DNA of 64,000 bases, taken from NCBI GenBank assembly GCA_964607245.1, contig CAZSIB010000002.1, positions 87,844 to 151,843 on the forward strand. The letters run 5' to 3'. Positions 17,031 through 25,630 of the stretch are shown in pieces; the first letter of the stretch is position 1; every line of letters starts with the position of its first letter. Origin of the DNA: CAZLPZ01 sp964607245 (GTDB lineage: Bacteria; Pseudomonadota; Alphaproteobacteria; Micavibrionales; Micavibrionaceae). Position numbers and translations under genes: made by a program. Under the pieces are notes generated by a model. That model did no database searches and was not told the origin of the DNA. It saw only the letters and a list, made by a program, of their open reading frames with translations.

Positions 17031-18101
17031 GTGCCCGCGATGCAGGATCAACCGTTGACCATCGCGCTTGATGCCATGGGGGGCGATTTAGGCCCGCGTG
17101 CCGTCATTCCCGGCGCTGCGCGTGCGCTTTCTGCGGATCCGCATCTCCGTTTTCTTTTATTTGGGCGCGAGGCGGATATTACTTCCGCGCTTGCCTCTTA
17201 TCCGGCTTTGCGCGCTGTGTCTCAGACTTTGCACACAGATCAGGTTGTCGCAAGCGACGATAAACCGGCGACGGCCCTGCGCCAGGGGCGTGAGAGCAGT
17301 ATGCGCAAGGCGATTGACGCGGTGGCCGATGGCCGGGCGTCTTGCGTTGTGTCGTCGGGCAATACCGGTGCCTTGATGGCCATGGCCAAAATCGTCTTAA
17401 AAACCTTACCCGGCATTCATCGCCCCGCGATTGCCAGTGTCTTCCCCACCATGAAAAACCCCGCGATTATGCTGGACCTTGGCGCGAATATCGAATGCGA
17501 TCCCGAAATGTTGGTCCAGTTTGCCGTGCTTGGGGCGGTCTATGCCCGCGCGATTCGTAATGTTGATCAACCGACCGTGGGGTTACTGAATGTCGGGTCC
17601 GAAGACGTGAAAGGCCATGATGAACTGCGCCGCGCGGCGGCCATTTTGGGTGCGGTGGATTTCCCGGGAATTTACCACGGCTTTATCGAAGGGAATGATA
17701 TTCCCCTGGGCACCACGGATGTCGTCGTGACCGATGGATTTACCGGGAACGTCGCGCTCAAGGTGGCAGAAGGCGTTGCGAAAATGACAGATGGCTATGT
17801 CCGCCAGGCGTTCCGGTCGTCCTTTTGGGCGATGCTCGGGGGGCTCTTGGCCGCGCCCGCGCTGAAGAATCTCAAGAAACGTGTCGATCCGCGCCTCTAT
17901 AATGGCGGGATGTTTTTGGGCATCAACGGGATCTGTGTCAAAAGCCATGGCGGATCGGATGATGTTGCCTTTGCGAATGCTGTTGGCGTTGCCGCGTCGC
18001 TTGTTCGCAATAATTTTAACGACCATGTAGCGCAAGAAATCGACCGCGTGATGAATCAAGAATCATTTGTATCGCCGCTTGTGGCCGATGCGGGGGCGTG
18101 A
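17031..18101 (+). CDS. plsX: Phosphate acyltransferase PlsX
   Basis: PlsX converts acyl-ACP and phosphate into acyl-phosphate, the donor for PlsY in phosphatidic acid synthesis. The 356-residue product starts with the diagnostic TIALDAMGGDLGP and contains VVSSGNTGALMAMAK, NPAIMLDLGANIECDP and VVVTDGFTGNVALKVAEGV. Two starts are possible, GTG at 17031 or ATG at 17040; the ATG gives MQDQPLTIALDAMGG, the more usual N-terminus. It overlaps fabH by 4 bases if fabH starts at the GTG at 18098. Confidence 0.96.
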   Translation: MPAMQDQPLTIALDAMGGDLGPRAVIPGAARALSADPHLRFLLFGREADITSALASYPALRAVSQTLHTDQVVASDDKPATALRQGRESSMRKAIDAVADGRASCVVSSGNTGALMAMAKIVLKTLPGIHRPAIASVFPTMKNPAIMLDLGANIECDPEMLVQFAVLGAVYARAIRNVDQPTVGLLNVGSEDVKGHDELRRAAAILGAVDFPGIYHGFIEGNDIPLGTTDVVVTDGFTGNVALKVAEGVAKMTDGYVRQAFRSSFWAMLGGLLAAPALKNLKKRVDPRLYNGGMFLGINGICVKSHGGSDDVAFANAVGVAASLVRNNFNDHVAQEIDRVMNQESFVSPLVADAGA

Positions 18102-19084
18102 TCATGTCGATGTCTCCCCGCGCTGTCATCACCGGAACGGGATCCTACCTGCCGCGCGAGATTTTGACGAACGCCGATCTTGAAAAAATGGTCGACACGT
18201 CGGACGACTGGATCGTTCAACGCACGGGTATTCGTGAACGCCGCCGCGCGGCGGATGATGAACCGACATCGGTCATGGCAACAAATGCGGCGCGCCGTGC
18301 GATGGAAATGGCGGGTGTGACATCCGCTGATATTGACGGTATTATTGTGGCCACCACAACGCCCGATCATACATTCCCGTCCGTTGCCGTGATGGTTCAG
18401 GCGGCGCTTGATATCAAACCTTCCGTCGCCTTTGACCTTCAGGCCGTATGTTCCGGTTTTGTCTATGGCTTGTCGGTGGGGTCGTCCATGATTGCGACCG
18501 GAATGGCAAAAAATATTTTGGTCATCGGTGCTGAACGTTTTACCAACATGCTTGATTGGAATGACCGCACGACCTGTGTTTTGTTTGGCGATGGGGCGGG
18601 GGCCGTCGTGCTTCAAGCCATGCCGGGTAACGGGATAATTGCGGATCGTGGCGTCTTATCAACCCATCTTTACGCCGATGGACGCGAACGGGGCATCCTT
18701 TATGCGAATGGCGGGCCCGGCACCACGCGCACAACAGGCGTCATTCAAATGCAGGGCAAGGACGTCTTCCGTCACGCGGTCGCGCACATGGCCGATATTG
18801 TGAATGAAACTTTGGCGTCTACTGGACTCCACATCGATCAAATCGATTGGCTGGTCCCGCATCAAGCGAATGAACGCATTATCCGCTCGGCGGCCGAACG
18901 GTTAAACGTGCCCTTGGCGCGCGTCATCATGACGGTTGACCGCCACGGTAATACATCGGCGGCGTCCATTCCCCTGGCGCTCGATACGGCCGTGCGCGAT
19001 GGGCGGATTCGCCCCGGACAATTGGTCCTCTTTGAAGCGCTGGGGGCGGGTCTGACCTGGGGCGCCGCGCTCGTTCGGTTCTAA
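18098..19084 (+). CDS. fabH: 3-oxoacyl-ACP synthase III (FabH)
   Basis: FabH condenses acetyl-CoA with malonyl-ACP to start fatty acid synthesis. The 328-residue product has VDTSDDWIVQRTGIRERR near the N-terminus, the catalytic Cys in FDLQAVCSGFVYGLSVGSS, the catalytic His in WLVPHQANERII and Asn in DRHGNTSAASIPLAL. Start choices are GTG 18098 (overlapping plsX) or ATG 18104/18110. The ihfA and merR-type genes often found next in alphaproteobacteria are absent; a gene-free region follows. Confidence 0.96.
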   Translation: MIMSMSPRAVITGTGSYLPREILTNADLEKMVDTSDDWIVQRTGIRERRRAADDEPTSVMATNAARRAMEMAGVTSADIDGIIVATTTPDHTFPSVAVMVQAALDIKPSVAFDLQAVCSGFVYGLSVGSSMIATGMAKNILVIGAERFTNMLDWNDRTTCVLFGDGAGAVVLQAMPGNGIIADRGVLSTHLYADGRERGILYANGGPGTTRTTGVIQMQGKDVFRHAVAHMADIVNETLASTGLHIDQIDWLVPHQANERIIRSAAERLNVPLARVIMTVDRHGNTSAASIPLALDTAVRDGRIRPGQLVLFEALGAGLTWGAALVRF

Positions 19085-19139
19085 AAATAGGAAAATCAAC
19101 CTAACACCACAAAAATCATCACTTTTTTTAAAATAATAC

Positions 19140-19168
19140 TTGACATTTCGGGATTGTTTGCTTATACT
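19140..19168 (+). promoter_or_regulatory. Near-perfect sigma70 promoter with no evident gene
   Basis: TTGACA at 19140-19145, exactly 17 bases, TATACT at 19163-19168. Transcription would start near 19175 on the plus strand, 500 bases before the next protein start, so it probably serves an RNA or a long leader. Confidence 0.75.
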
Positions 19169-19174
19169 CTGTTT

Positions 19175-19365
19175 CAATGGAGTCGACGACTAGAGGGGGA
19201 AGCTTTTTTTTCAAGGCGTGTTGGGTAAATCCAACCGTCTGAATAAAGGGGCCAATCCTCCACCCAAAACCGGGCAGCCCACACTTGTTAGGGCGGCGCG
19301 CGCTGTTCCCTTGTGTTTTTTGAACACAAAAAACACAAGGGAATAAAAGCCAAAGAAGCTTCTCT
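19175..19365 (+). ncRNA. Candidate small RNA downstream of the 19140 promoter
   Basis: Predicted from the promoter and folding potential only. AGAG-GGG-GAAGCTT near 19192-19205 can pair with AAGCTTCTCT near 19356-19365, closing a domain of about 170 bases. Inside are GTTGGGT/ATCCAAC (about 19219-19234) and the perfect 17-bp hairpin at 19306-19343. The size and long closing stem are reminiscent of 6S RNA, but I see no diagnostic sequence and do not claim it. The 3' end is uncertain because no U-tract follows the hairpins. Confidence 0.35.
19306..19343. repeat. Perfect 17-bp inverted repeat
   Basis: TTCCCTTGTGTTTTTTG (19306-19322) and CAAAAAACACAAGGGAA (19327-19343) with loop AACA. It is the longest perfect hairpin I found in the window. 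The internal T and A runs give it some terminator-like character in both directions, but no U-tract follows. Confidence 0.8.
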
Positions 19366-19470
19366 GTCATTCCCGCTTTCGGGGGGATGACAGGGGAAAA
19401 AGAGCTGTAACCCCATCGAAAGATGGGGTCCAGGAAAGAAAAGAACTCGATCCCGGGTCAAACCCGGGAT
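19364..19470. repeat. Cluster of three palindromic repeat units
   Basis: Hairpins CTGTCATTCCC...GGGGATGACAG (19364-19393), CCCCATC-GAAA-GATGGGG (19411-19428) and ATCCCGGGT-CAA-ACCCGGGAT (19450-19470). This matches the style of dispersed intergenic palindromes (cattcccgctttcggggga, gacccgggat) known from many alphaproteobacterial genomes. A related unit lies at 25631-25650. Confidence 0.65.
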
Positions 19471-19679
19471 GACAAGAAAGGAAAAAAGAAATAAAAAAAC
19501 AGATAGATAGAAAATGAAATCAATGTGATGGATTTCGGTCTTCTTCCATAATTGGAGAGGGCTAACCCGGCGTGCCATGTTTTATTAAAAACGCCCCAGA
19601 TTTGCATCTTGGCATGTCGCGTGCATATACTAGCCCCCAATACCGCACAGACCAGTCGTTTTCAGGGAAGACCGCCATC

Positions 19680-21023
19680 ATGAAAAAATATGTTTTATTT
19701 TTTGTATTGCTGCTTGCTGTGACCGGAGGGGGAGGGATGCAGAATGCGCGCGCGACCTCGGCCAGCCCCGATGCGTACCGTGTTCAAGAGATTAAAGTTG
19801 ACGTTCAGGCGGAAAATGCCGTCAAGGCGCGGGAAAAGGCCTTTGCCGCGGCGTTGCAACAGGGGTTCGCGCGTCTTGTGGAACAAGTGATTGCCGATCC
19901 GGCCGCGCGGGTGCAGATCCGGACGCCGGATATTGGGGCGCTTGGGCGCATGCTTCAGGATTTTTCAACGGCACACGAACAACTGGGCGGGAAACGGTAT
20001 GCCGCGTCCTATGATTTGCGCTTTAAACCCGCCGCCGTGAATGCGTATTTGACGTCATCGGGCGTTGATCCGGCCGCCCCGCATGACCCGGCGGCAAGTC
20101 TTGTCGCATCTGGGACGGTCACGCCCACGATGACATCCGTTTTGGTGATTCCGTTTTATCAGGATCAGGGCGCGCCGGTCTTGTGGGCCACCACAAATCC
20201 CTTGCGCGATGCGCTTCAGGGGCAGCCGATGCGCGATCCGCGGATCAAACTGACCTTGGGCGATCTGGAAGATGTGCAAATCTTTGATGAAGCGCGCGGC
20301 TTGACCTATGCCCCCGATCAAATGCGCGCGCTGCTTCAAAAATACGCTGCCGATATGGCGCTGATTGCCGTGGCCATTCCGGATCGTCGCGGAAATATGG
20401 GATTGAGCGTCATGACCTACCGCGCCGATCGTGGATCATCGGGCAAACCCGTTTACCTCGATACGCTTTCCTTTCCGGCGGTCACGGGTGAGGCGATGGG
20501 CATGATGTATGCGCGTTCGGCCGCAGAACTCAATAAACGCGCGGCGCATTTGGCGGGGCCTGTTGTGGTGCCTCAAAATAATACGGCAACCACCGCTTCG
20601 ACCCCGGACCCGACCTCTTCTGGCGCCCCGACACCCCTTGCCACGCCTACTCCAGCGGTCCTTGAGGTTCAGTCGGTTGAGCTCCGCGCGCATTTTGATG
20701 ATTTGAATGAATGGCAACAAATCCGTGCGCGATTGAACGCGGTGTCAAACGTCCAATCCGTCCGCGTGATTGCGCTGAAGGCGCAAGAGGCGCGTGTTGA
20801 ACTCCGCTATGTTGGGACGGAATCGACATTGGTGCAAAATCTTGAGGCCCAAAGTTTTGAAACAAGTCTGGGGCACGCCGCGTCCTATCCACCTACGGTA
20901 GAACCTGGTGCAGGGGGCGGTGTGGACAGTGTTGCGGTCTATGACATCCATCTGATCCCGTCACCCGGGGCGGATCACGCCGCAACGCAAGGATCAACTG
21001 GCGTCCTCCGTTTTGGGATGTAA
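19680..21023 (+). CDS. DUF2066 domain-containing exported protein
   Basis: The start at 19680 gives MKKYVLFFVLLLAVTGGGG and a signal peptide ending near ARA/TS; the open frame upstream to 19572 lacks this logic. The 447-residue product has a DUF2066 domain over roughly residues 35-270 (VQAENAVKAREKAFAAALQQ, YDLRFKPAAVNAYL), a Thr/Pro-rich linker near 300-330 and a second small domain at the C-terminus. DUF2066 function is unknown. It lies directly before an AI-2E family transporter and hdaA, a conserved alphaproteobacterial neighbourhood, with the transporter ATG 4 bases after its stop. Confidence 0.85.
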   Translation: MKKYVLFFVLLLAVTGGGGMQNARATSASPDAYRVQEIKVDVQAENAVKAREKAFAAALQQGFARLVEQVIADPAARVQIRTPDIGALGRMLQDFSTAHEQLGGKRYAASYDLRFKPAAVNAYLTSSGVDPAAPHDPAASLVASGTVTPTMTSVLVIPFYQDQGAPVLWATTNPLRDALQGQPMRDPRIKLTLGDLEDVQIFDEARGLTYAPDQMRALLQKYAADMALIAVAIPDRRGNMGLSVMTYRADRGSSGKPVYLDTLSFPAVTGEAMGMMYARSAAELNKRAAHLAGPVVVPQNNTATTASTPDPTSSGAPTPLATPTPAVLEVQSVELRAHFDDLNEWQQIRARLNAVSNVQSVRVIALKAQEARVELRYVGTESTLVQNLEAQSFETSLGHAASYPPTVEPGAGGGVDSVAVYDIHLIPSPGADHAATQGSTGVLRFGM

Positions 21024-21027
21024 TGAC

Positions 21028-22128
21028 ATGAGCCTCTATCGGCATAGCTTATTCTGGATTTTTATTCTCGCGACCACGTTTTTTTTCCTGTGGCTTTTAA
21101 GCGGCGTGATGTTGCCCTTTGTCACAGGCATGGTGGTCGCGTATTTGCTCCATCCGCTTGTCACGTGCGTTGTGGCACGGGGATATTCCCGTACGTTTGT
21201 GACCGGCGCACTACTTGTGTCTATTTTGTTACTGATGGGCGTTGTTCTGGCCCTTGCCTTGCCGATGATCCTATCCCAGTTACGGGATTTCGTCCTGATG
21301 ATCCCGAATATTCTTGACCGGGCCCAGGCGGTCGCATCCGAACGTGTGCCAACCCTGGCGCCGATGATCCAAAGCTTGCACCTGAATGATCTGCCCGTCT
21401 TTTTCAAGGCGCATTTGGAACAAATCACCTCGCTGTCGGGGGGGGTGGCGCAAGGCGTTGTGAGTGGGGGAAAGGCTGCGCTTTCGGTCCTGACCTTTAT
21501 CGCGATTATGCCGATCGTGGCGCTGTATATGACGCTCGAATGGCCCAGGATTTTGACCTGGGTAGATGATTTGTTACCGCGTGCGCACGCCGCAACTTTA
21601 CATGATCTCGCGTGCCAGATTGATGAGCGTATTTCGGGATTTGTGCGCGGACAGATTATTGTATGCGGCCTTCTGGGAATTTTTTACGCCGTTGGATTAA
21701 CTCTGGTCGGATTGCAATACGGCGCGGTGATTGGCCTTGTGACCGGGGTTTTGTCGATCATTCCTTTTGTGGGATCGATCTTTGGCCTTGTTGCCAGTAT
21801 CACGGTCGCGTTGTTTCAAGTGCCGCTCGATGGCTGGGGCGTCTTGATTGGGGCGCTCGTTGTTTTTGCCGTGGGGCAATTCACCGAAGGGAATATTGTA
21901 ACGCCCCGTATTGTGGGCGACCGCGTGGGGCTTCACCCGCTGTGGATTATCTTTGCGCTGATGGTCGGGGGAAGCGCGATGGGTATCTTGGGCATGTTGA
22001 TCAGTGTGCCCGTTGCGGCAACGATTGCGGTGCTCCTCGGGTTTTTCATGGCCCAATATAAAACGAGTGTTTATTACACCGGAACGCCCGCAAAATCTGG
22101 AACAGGGGCGGGGGCACAAAAATCATGA
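21028..22128 (+). CDS. AI-2E family transporter (PerM-like)
   Basis: A polytopic inner-membrane protein of the AI-2E exporter/permease family. The 366-residue product starts MSLYRHSLFWIFILATTFFF and has about eight hydrophobic segments; the C-terminal GNIVTPRIVGDRVGLHPLW motif is the family signature. Substrate is unknown; members have been tied to autoinducer-2 export, Na/H antiport or heme-related functions. ATG 21028 is preferred to the TTG at 21013. The stop overlaps the hdaA start by 4 bases. Confidence 0.9.
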   Translation: MSLYRHSLFWIFILATTFFFLWLLSGVMLPFVTGMVVAYLLHPLVTCVVARGYSRTFVTGALLVSILLLMGVVLALALPMILSQLRDFVLMIPNILDRAQAVASERVPTLAPMIQSLHLNDLPVFFKAHLEQITSLSGGVAQGVVSGGKAALSVLTFIAIMPIVALYMTLEWPRILTWVDDLLPRAHAATLHDLACQIDERISGFVRGQIIVCGLLGIFYAVGLTLVGLQYGAVIGLVTGVLSIIPFVGSIFGLVASITVALFQVPLDGWGVLIGALVVFAVGQFTEGNIVTPRIVGDRVGLHPLWIIFALMVGGSAMGILGMLISVPVAATIAVLLGFFMAQYKTSVYYTGTPAKSGTGAGAQKS

Positions 22129-22817
22129 CCTTTGGATCCTCGCAACTTCCCCTTGATCTGGGGTATCAACCGGCACTCACGCGCGATGATTTTCTGGTGG
22201 CACCCTGTAATCAAATCGCCGTGCATTGGGTGGATCGTTGGCCGGGATGGCCGGTCCATGCCCTGATTTTAATTGGGCCCGCCGCCGCCGGAAAAACGCA
22301 CCTTGCGCGGATTTGGGCGGAGCGGTCGGGGGCAACCGTTTTGACCCCCGGTGATCTGACCGATGATCTTTTAAAACAACCCACATCGGGCCATTTGGTG
22401 ATCGACCAGGCGGATTTGGCGATTGGCGACCGCGCGGTCGAAGAAGTGTTGTTTCATCTGTATAACCGCGCCCGGGCAAATGGGGATCAAATGCTTCTCA
22501 CCATGCGGGCGGCGCCATTTGCGTTGAATTTTACCATTCCGGATCTAGCCTCACGCTTGCGCGCGGCACTGACTATTGGCATTGACGAACCGGATGATGA
22601 ACTCCTGTCCGCCGTGCTCGTCAAACTATTCCGTGACCGCCAGGTGGATGTCAGCGACGATGTCGTGCGTTATCTGGTCCCGCGGATCGAGCGTTCGTTT
22701 GCGGCCGCGAATGATTTGGTCGCGCGCGCGGACGCGGCGGCCCTTGCGGAAAAACGCGCGGTCACCATTCAACTGGTGCGCGGACTTTTGCAAAATATCG
22801 GGGAAGAAGAAAAATGA
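22125..22817 (+). CDS. hdaA: DnaA regulatory inactivator Hda/HdaA-like AAA+ protein
   Basis: A DnaA-like AAA+ ATPase without the DNA-binding domain; in alphaproteobacteria HdaA promotes DnaA-ATP hydrolysis after replication starts. The 230-residue product opens with QLPLDLGYQPALTRDDFLVA, where QLPLDL is the clamp-binding motif, followed by Walker A GPAAAGKTH, a Walker B-like LVIDQAD, and a sensor 2 region near the C-terminus. It overlaps its neighbours by 4 bases on both sides. Length and clamp motif favour Hda over DnaA. Confidence 0.92.
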   Translation: MTFGSSQLPLDLGYQPALTRDDFLVAPCNQIAVHWVDRWPGWPVHALILIGPAAAGKTHLARIWAERSGATVLTPGDLTDDLLKQPTSGHLVIDQADLAIGDRAVEEVLFHLYNRARANGDQMLLTMRAAPFALNFTIPDLASRLRAALTIGIDEPDDELLSAVLVKLFRDRQVDVSDDVVRYLVPRIERSFAAANDLVARADAAALAEKRAVTIQLVRGLLQNIGEEEK

Positions 22818-23353
22818 CCCAGAAAGTTGTCGTGGCATCAACGAACCCGGTCAAGATCGATGCGGCACGCCAGGCCTTTGGGGCCATGTTTCCCGATGTC
22901 ACTTTTGATGTGGTGGGGGTTAAGGCGGCGTCCGGCGTTGCCGACCAACCGATGAGCAGCGCAGAAACCTGGCAAGGTGCAAAAAATCGCACAGAGCATG
23001 CGCGGAGGATGGAACCGGGCGCGGATTATTGGATCGCATTTGAAGGCGGGGTTGAAGATAGTCAAACCTGTATGCGGTCGGTCGTTTGGGTGATTGTTTT
23101 GGATCAAACGGGCCTTATGGGCGAAGGACGCGCCGCCGGGTTTGTCGTGCCCAAAAAAGTCGCAGATTTAATTCGTTCGGGGGTTGAAATGGGGGCCGCC
23201 GATGATCAAGTATTTGAGCGCCAAAATTCGAAACAATCGAACGGTGCGATTGGGCTTTTGACCCATGACGTTCGGACCCGCACCTCTGTCTATGCCGATG
23301 GGGCGATCATGGCATTGATCCCCTTTAAAAATAGGGCGTTATACGCGGCATAA
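22814..23353 (+). CDS. yjjX: Inosine/xanthosine triphosphatase (YjjX family)
   Basis: A house-cleaning phosphatase that removes ITP and XTP from nucleotide pools. The 179-residue product starts VVVASTNPVKIDAARQAF, the family signature, and has DQPMSSAETWQGAKNR, WIAFEGGVED and a C-terminal GAIGLLTHDVRTRTSVYADG. Length is normal. It is last in the DUF2066-AI-2E-hdaA-yjjX run, overlapping hdaA by 4 bases. A second, unrelated house-cleaning enzyme (rdgB) is encoded near 50.4 kb. Confidence 0.9.
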   Translation: MTQKVVVASTNPVKIDAARQAFGAMFPDVTFDVVGVKAASGVADQPMSSAETWQGAKNRTEHARRMEPGADYWIAFEGGVEDSQTCMRSVVWVIVLDQTGLMGEGRAAGFVVPKKVADLIRSGVEMGAADDQVFERQNSKQSNGAIGLLTHDVRTRTSVYADGAIMALIPFKNRALYAA

Positions 23354-23393
23354 TGGTTATATATCAGGGAAGAACAAAAACGCGTCGGGCTTT

Positions 23394-24158
23394 CTATTTA
23401 TCCCCCTTATCTTGCCGTAGTTTCGCACCCATCAGGGCCGAGATGATCCCTTGAAATGTCTGTACATCTTGCGACGTCATCTCGGCGCGCCGGAACATGT
23501 TTTGAATGTTACGCATCACGGTTTCTTGGAGATGTGGCGCGGTAAAAAACCCATGCCGGGCAAGTTCTGTTTCGAGGCGCTGCATCAGGAAATTTGTTTC
23601 CTCTAACGTCGCGGGCGGGCTTTGCACTGTGTCATAGCGCCGATGCTCTGTTTTGTCATGCGCCATGAGCCACTCATACCCGACAAGCAACACCGCCTGG
23701 GATAGATTAAGAGATGAGAATTCCGGATTTGTTGGGAAATTTAAAATGGCATTTGCCAGCATCAAATCCTCATTCAATAACCCCGTGCGTTCGGCGCCAA
23801 ACAGGATGCCCACTTTTTCGCCGCGTGACGTGCGGTCTTTCATGTCATCACGCGCAGCAGGGCCCGTATAGATCGGCTTGACCATATGGCGCAGCCGACC
23901 CGATGTGGCATAGACAAAATTTAAATCGGAAATCGCTTCGGCGGTTGTGTCAAACACCTTTGGCGCGGGCATGAGGTCAAGCGCGCCCGAACTAGCCGCG
24001 ACCGCGCGTTCCGAAGGCCAGCCATCGCGCGGCGCAACCAGGCGCAATTGGGTCAGACCACAATTCAGCATCGCACGCGCGCTCATCCCGATATTTTCAT
24101 GGAGTTGTGGCGTCACCAGAATAATCACGGGCGCGAGCAGGGGGGAAGATGTCGTCAT
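23394..24158 (-). CDS. trmJ: tRNA/rRNA 2'-O-methyltransferase, TrmJ-like SPOUT family
   Basis: A TrmH-family group 1 SPOUT enzyme; TrmJ methylates the ribose at tRNA position 32. The 254-residue product starts MTTSSPLLAPVIILVTPQLH at 24158; the upstream open frame lacks family similarity and runs toward serS. Motifs are HENIGMSARAMLNCGLTQLR, VGILFGAERTGLLNEDL and NPEFSSLNLSQAVLLVGYEW, which form the trefoil-knot SAM site. It diverges from serS across 135 bases. Confidence 0.9.
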   Translation of the reverse strand: MTTSSPLLAPVIILVTPQLHENIGMSARAMLNCGLTQLRLVAPRDGWPSERAVAASSGALDLMPAPKVFDTTAEAISDLNFVYATSGRLRHMVKPIYTGPAARDDMKDRTSRGEKVGILFGAERTGLLNEDLMLANAILNFPTNPEFSSLNLSQAVLLVGYEWLMAHDKTEHRRYDTVQSPPATLEETNFLMQRLETELARHGFFTAPHLQETVMRNIQNMFRRAEMTSQDVQTFQGIISALMGAKLRQDKGDK

Positions 24159-24246
24159 AGCGCCAGGGTATAGCAGGGTTTTTGTTGCGAATAAACCGTA
24201 GAAATAGACGAAAATGCAAGGATGGGGAGGAGAAGCAGGGGTATAG

Positions 24247-24272
24247 ACCCTAGCCTTATGATTTGCTAGGGT
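24247..24272 (+). promoter_or_regulatory. Inverted repeat in the serS leader
   Basis: ACCCTAGC and GCTAGGGT form a perfect 8-bp stem with a 10-base loop, ending 21 bases before the serS ATG. GAAAGG follows as ribosome site. It could be a regulatory leader hairpin or the end of a trmJ-side signal. No T-box features are seen. Confidence 0.4.
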
Positions 24273-24293
24273 GAAAGGAAAACGAGGGTTATC

Positions 24294-25604
24294 ATGCACG
24301 ATATCAAGGCAATTCGCCAAAATCCGGACTATTTTATCAAAGGTTGGGACAACCGAAAGCTTGACGGCGGTTCGCTCACGCGGGCCATTCTGGCGGGTGA
24401 CGAACAAGTCCGTAAGGTTCAAACTGCGCTTCAAACCTTACAAAATGAACGCAATGAAATATCCAAGCAGATTGGCATCGTCAAAGGGCAGGGCGGGAAT
24501 GCCGATGATCTGATGCGCCAGGTTGCCGCGATCAAGGACGATATGGCGGGCCTCGAACGCGAACTGGCCGACGTGTCGGCCCAGGTGAACGCGATGCTGG
24601 TGGGTCTACCCAATATCATGCAAGAGGACGTGCCGGTGGGCGCAGATGAAGGCGCGAATGTCGAAATTCATACCTGGGGGACGCCGGGCACGCGGAATAA
24701 CAACCCCGATCATGTCAGTATTGGTGAAGCCATCGGGATGATGGACGCCGAAATGGCTGCCAAGATTTCGGGCGCGCGGTTCACTTTTTTACATTCGGAT
24801 CTTGCGCGGCTTGAACGGGCGCTTGGGCAATTTATGCTGGATTTGCATGTTCAAGAACACGGATATACCGAAGTCTCACCCCCCTTGATGGTGCGGGATG
24901 AGGCCGTGTTTGGCGTGGGGCAACTTCCAAAATTTGAAGAAGATTTGTTCAAGACGAATACGGGCCACTGGTTGATTTCTACGGCAGAGGTCAGTTTGAC
25001 CAATATGGTCGCGGATATGATTTTGGACGTGGATTGTCTGCCTCTGCGTTTGACCGCGCATACACCGTGTTTTCGTTCAGAAGCGGGCGCGGCCGGAAAA
25101 GACACGCGTGGCATGATCCGCCAGCATCAATTTTACAAGGTGGAAATGGTGAGTATCACAACGCCCGAGGAAAGCCGCGATGAACATGAACGGATGACAT
25201 CCTGCGCCGAAGATGTGTTAAAACGTTTGGAACTTCCCTTCCGGCGGATTGTCCTTTGCACCGGGGATGCCGGGTTTTGTTCCCAAAAAACCTATGATCT
25301 CGAGGTGTGGTTGCCGGGCCAGGGGCGCTACCGCGAAATTTCGAGCTGTTCAAATTGCGGCGATTTCCAGGCGCGCCGGATGAAGGCACGGGCCCGTGCG
25401 CGCGGCGAGAAAGAGACGCGTTTTGTGCATACCTTGAATGGATCGGGAATCGCCGTGGGTCGCGCGTTTGTTGCGGTGCTTGAAAACTATTATGATCCGG
25501 TCGATGGCGGTGTGCATGTGCCCGCGGTCTTGCGTCCTTATATGAATGGGCTTGAGAAGATTCTTCCCTTCGGGCAAGATAAAGCATTGATCCGCGCGGG
25601 ATAG
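24294..25604 (+). CDS. serS: Serine--tRNA ligase
   Basis: A class II aminoacyl-tRNA synthetase charging tRNA-Ser (and tRNA-Sec where present). The 436-residue product starts MHDIKAIRQNPDYFIKGWDN, with the N-terminal coiled-coil arm (about 30-105), motif 2 in TPCFRSEAGAAGKDTRGMIR and motif 3 in LNGSGIAVGRAFVAVLENY. The serine-specific EISSCSNCGDFQARRM is present. Length is typical. It is followed by pcm after a palindromic repeat. Confidence 0.97.
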   Translation: MHDIKAIRQNPDYFIKGWDNRKLDGGSLTRAILAGDEQVRKVQTALQTLQNERNEISKQIGIVKGQGGNADDLMRQVAAIKDDMAGLERELADVSAQVNAMLVGLPNIMQEDVPVGADEGANVEIHTWGTPGTRNNNPDHVSIGEAIGMMDAEMAAKISGARFTFLHSDLARLERALGQFMLDLHVQEHGYTEVSPPLMVRDEAVFGVGQLPKFEEDLFKTNTGHWLISTAEVSLTNMVADMILDVDCLPLRLTAHTPCFRSEAGAAGKDTRGMIRQHQFYKVEMVSITTPEESRDEHERMTSCAEDVLKRLELPFRRIVLCTGDAGFCSQKTYDLEVWLPGQGRYREISSCSNCGDFQARRMKARARARGEKETRFVHTLNGSGIAVGRAFVAVLENYYDPVDGGVHVPAVLRPYMNGLEKILPFGQDKALIRAG

Positions 25605-25630
25605 TTGTTATCTACGGGGAACACATCGTT

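Larger units (their letters stand above)
19085..19679. other. Gene-free region with promoter, long hairpin and palindromic repeats
   Basis: The only stretch over 300 bases without a convincing protein gene. It holds a consensus promoter (19140-19168), a perfect 17-bp hairpin (19306-19343), and a block of three further hairpins (19364-19470), ending with the leader of the DUF2066 gene. Short open frames across it have poor composition and no ribosome sites. A small RNA is the best explanation for the promoter. Confidence 0.7.

Noticed and set aside
19175..19365. tmRNA or SRP RNA
   Set aside because: No tRNA-like acceptor/T-loop signature or SRP domain IV core was found.
19364..19470. Possible CRISPR array
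   Set aside because: The three hairpins differ in sequence and spacing; there are no identical direct repeats and no cas genes.
19128..19640. Several short minus-strand frames in the gene-free region
   Set aside because: They run through palindromes and homopolymers, have unlikely composition and no ribosome sites.
24159..24434. N-terminal extension of the TrmJ-like methyltransferase
   Set aside because: It would overlap the serS start and lacks SPOUT similarity; the family N-terminus starts at 24158.
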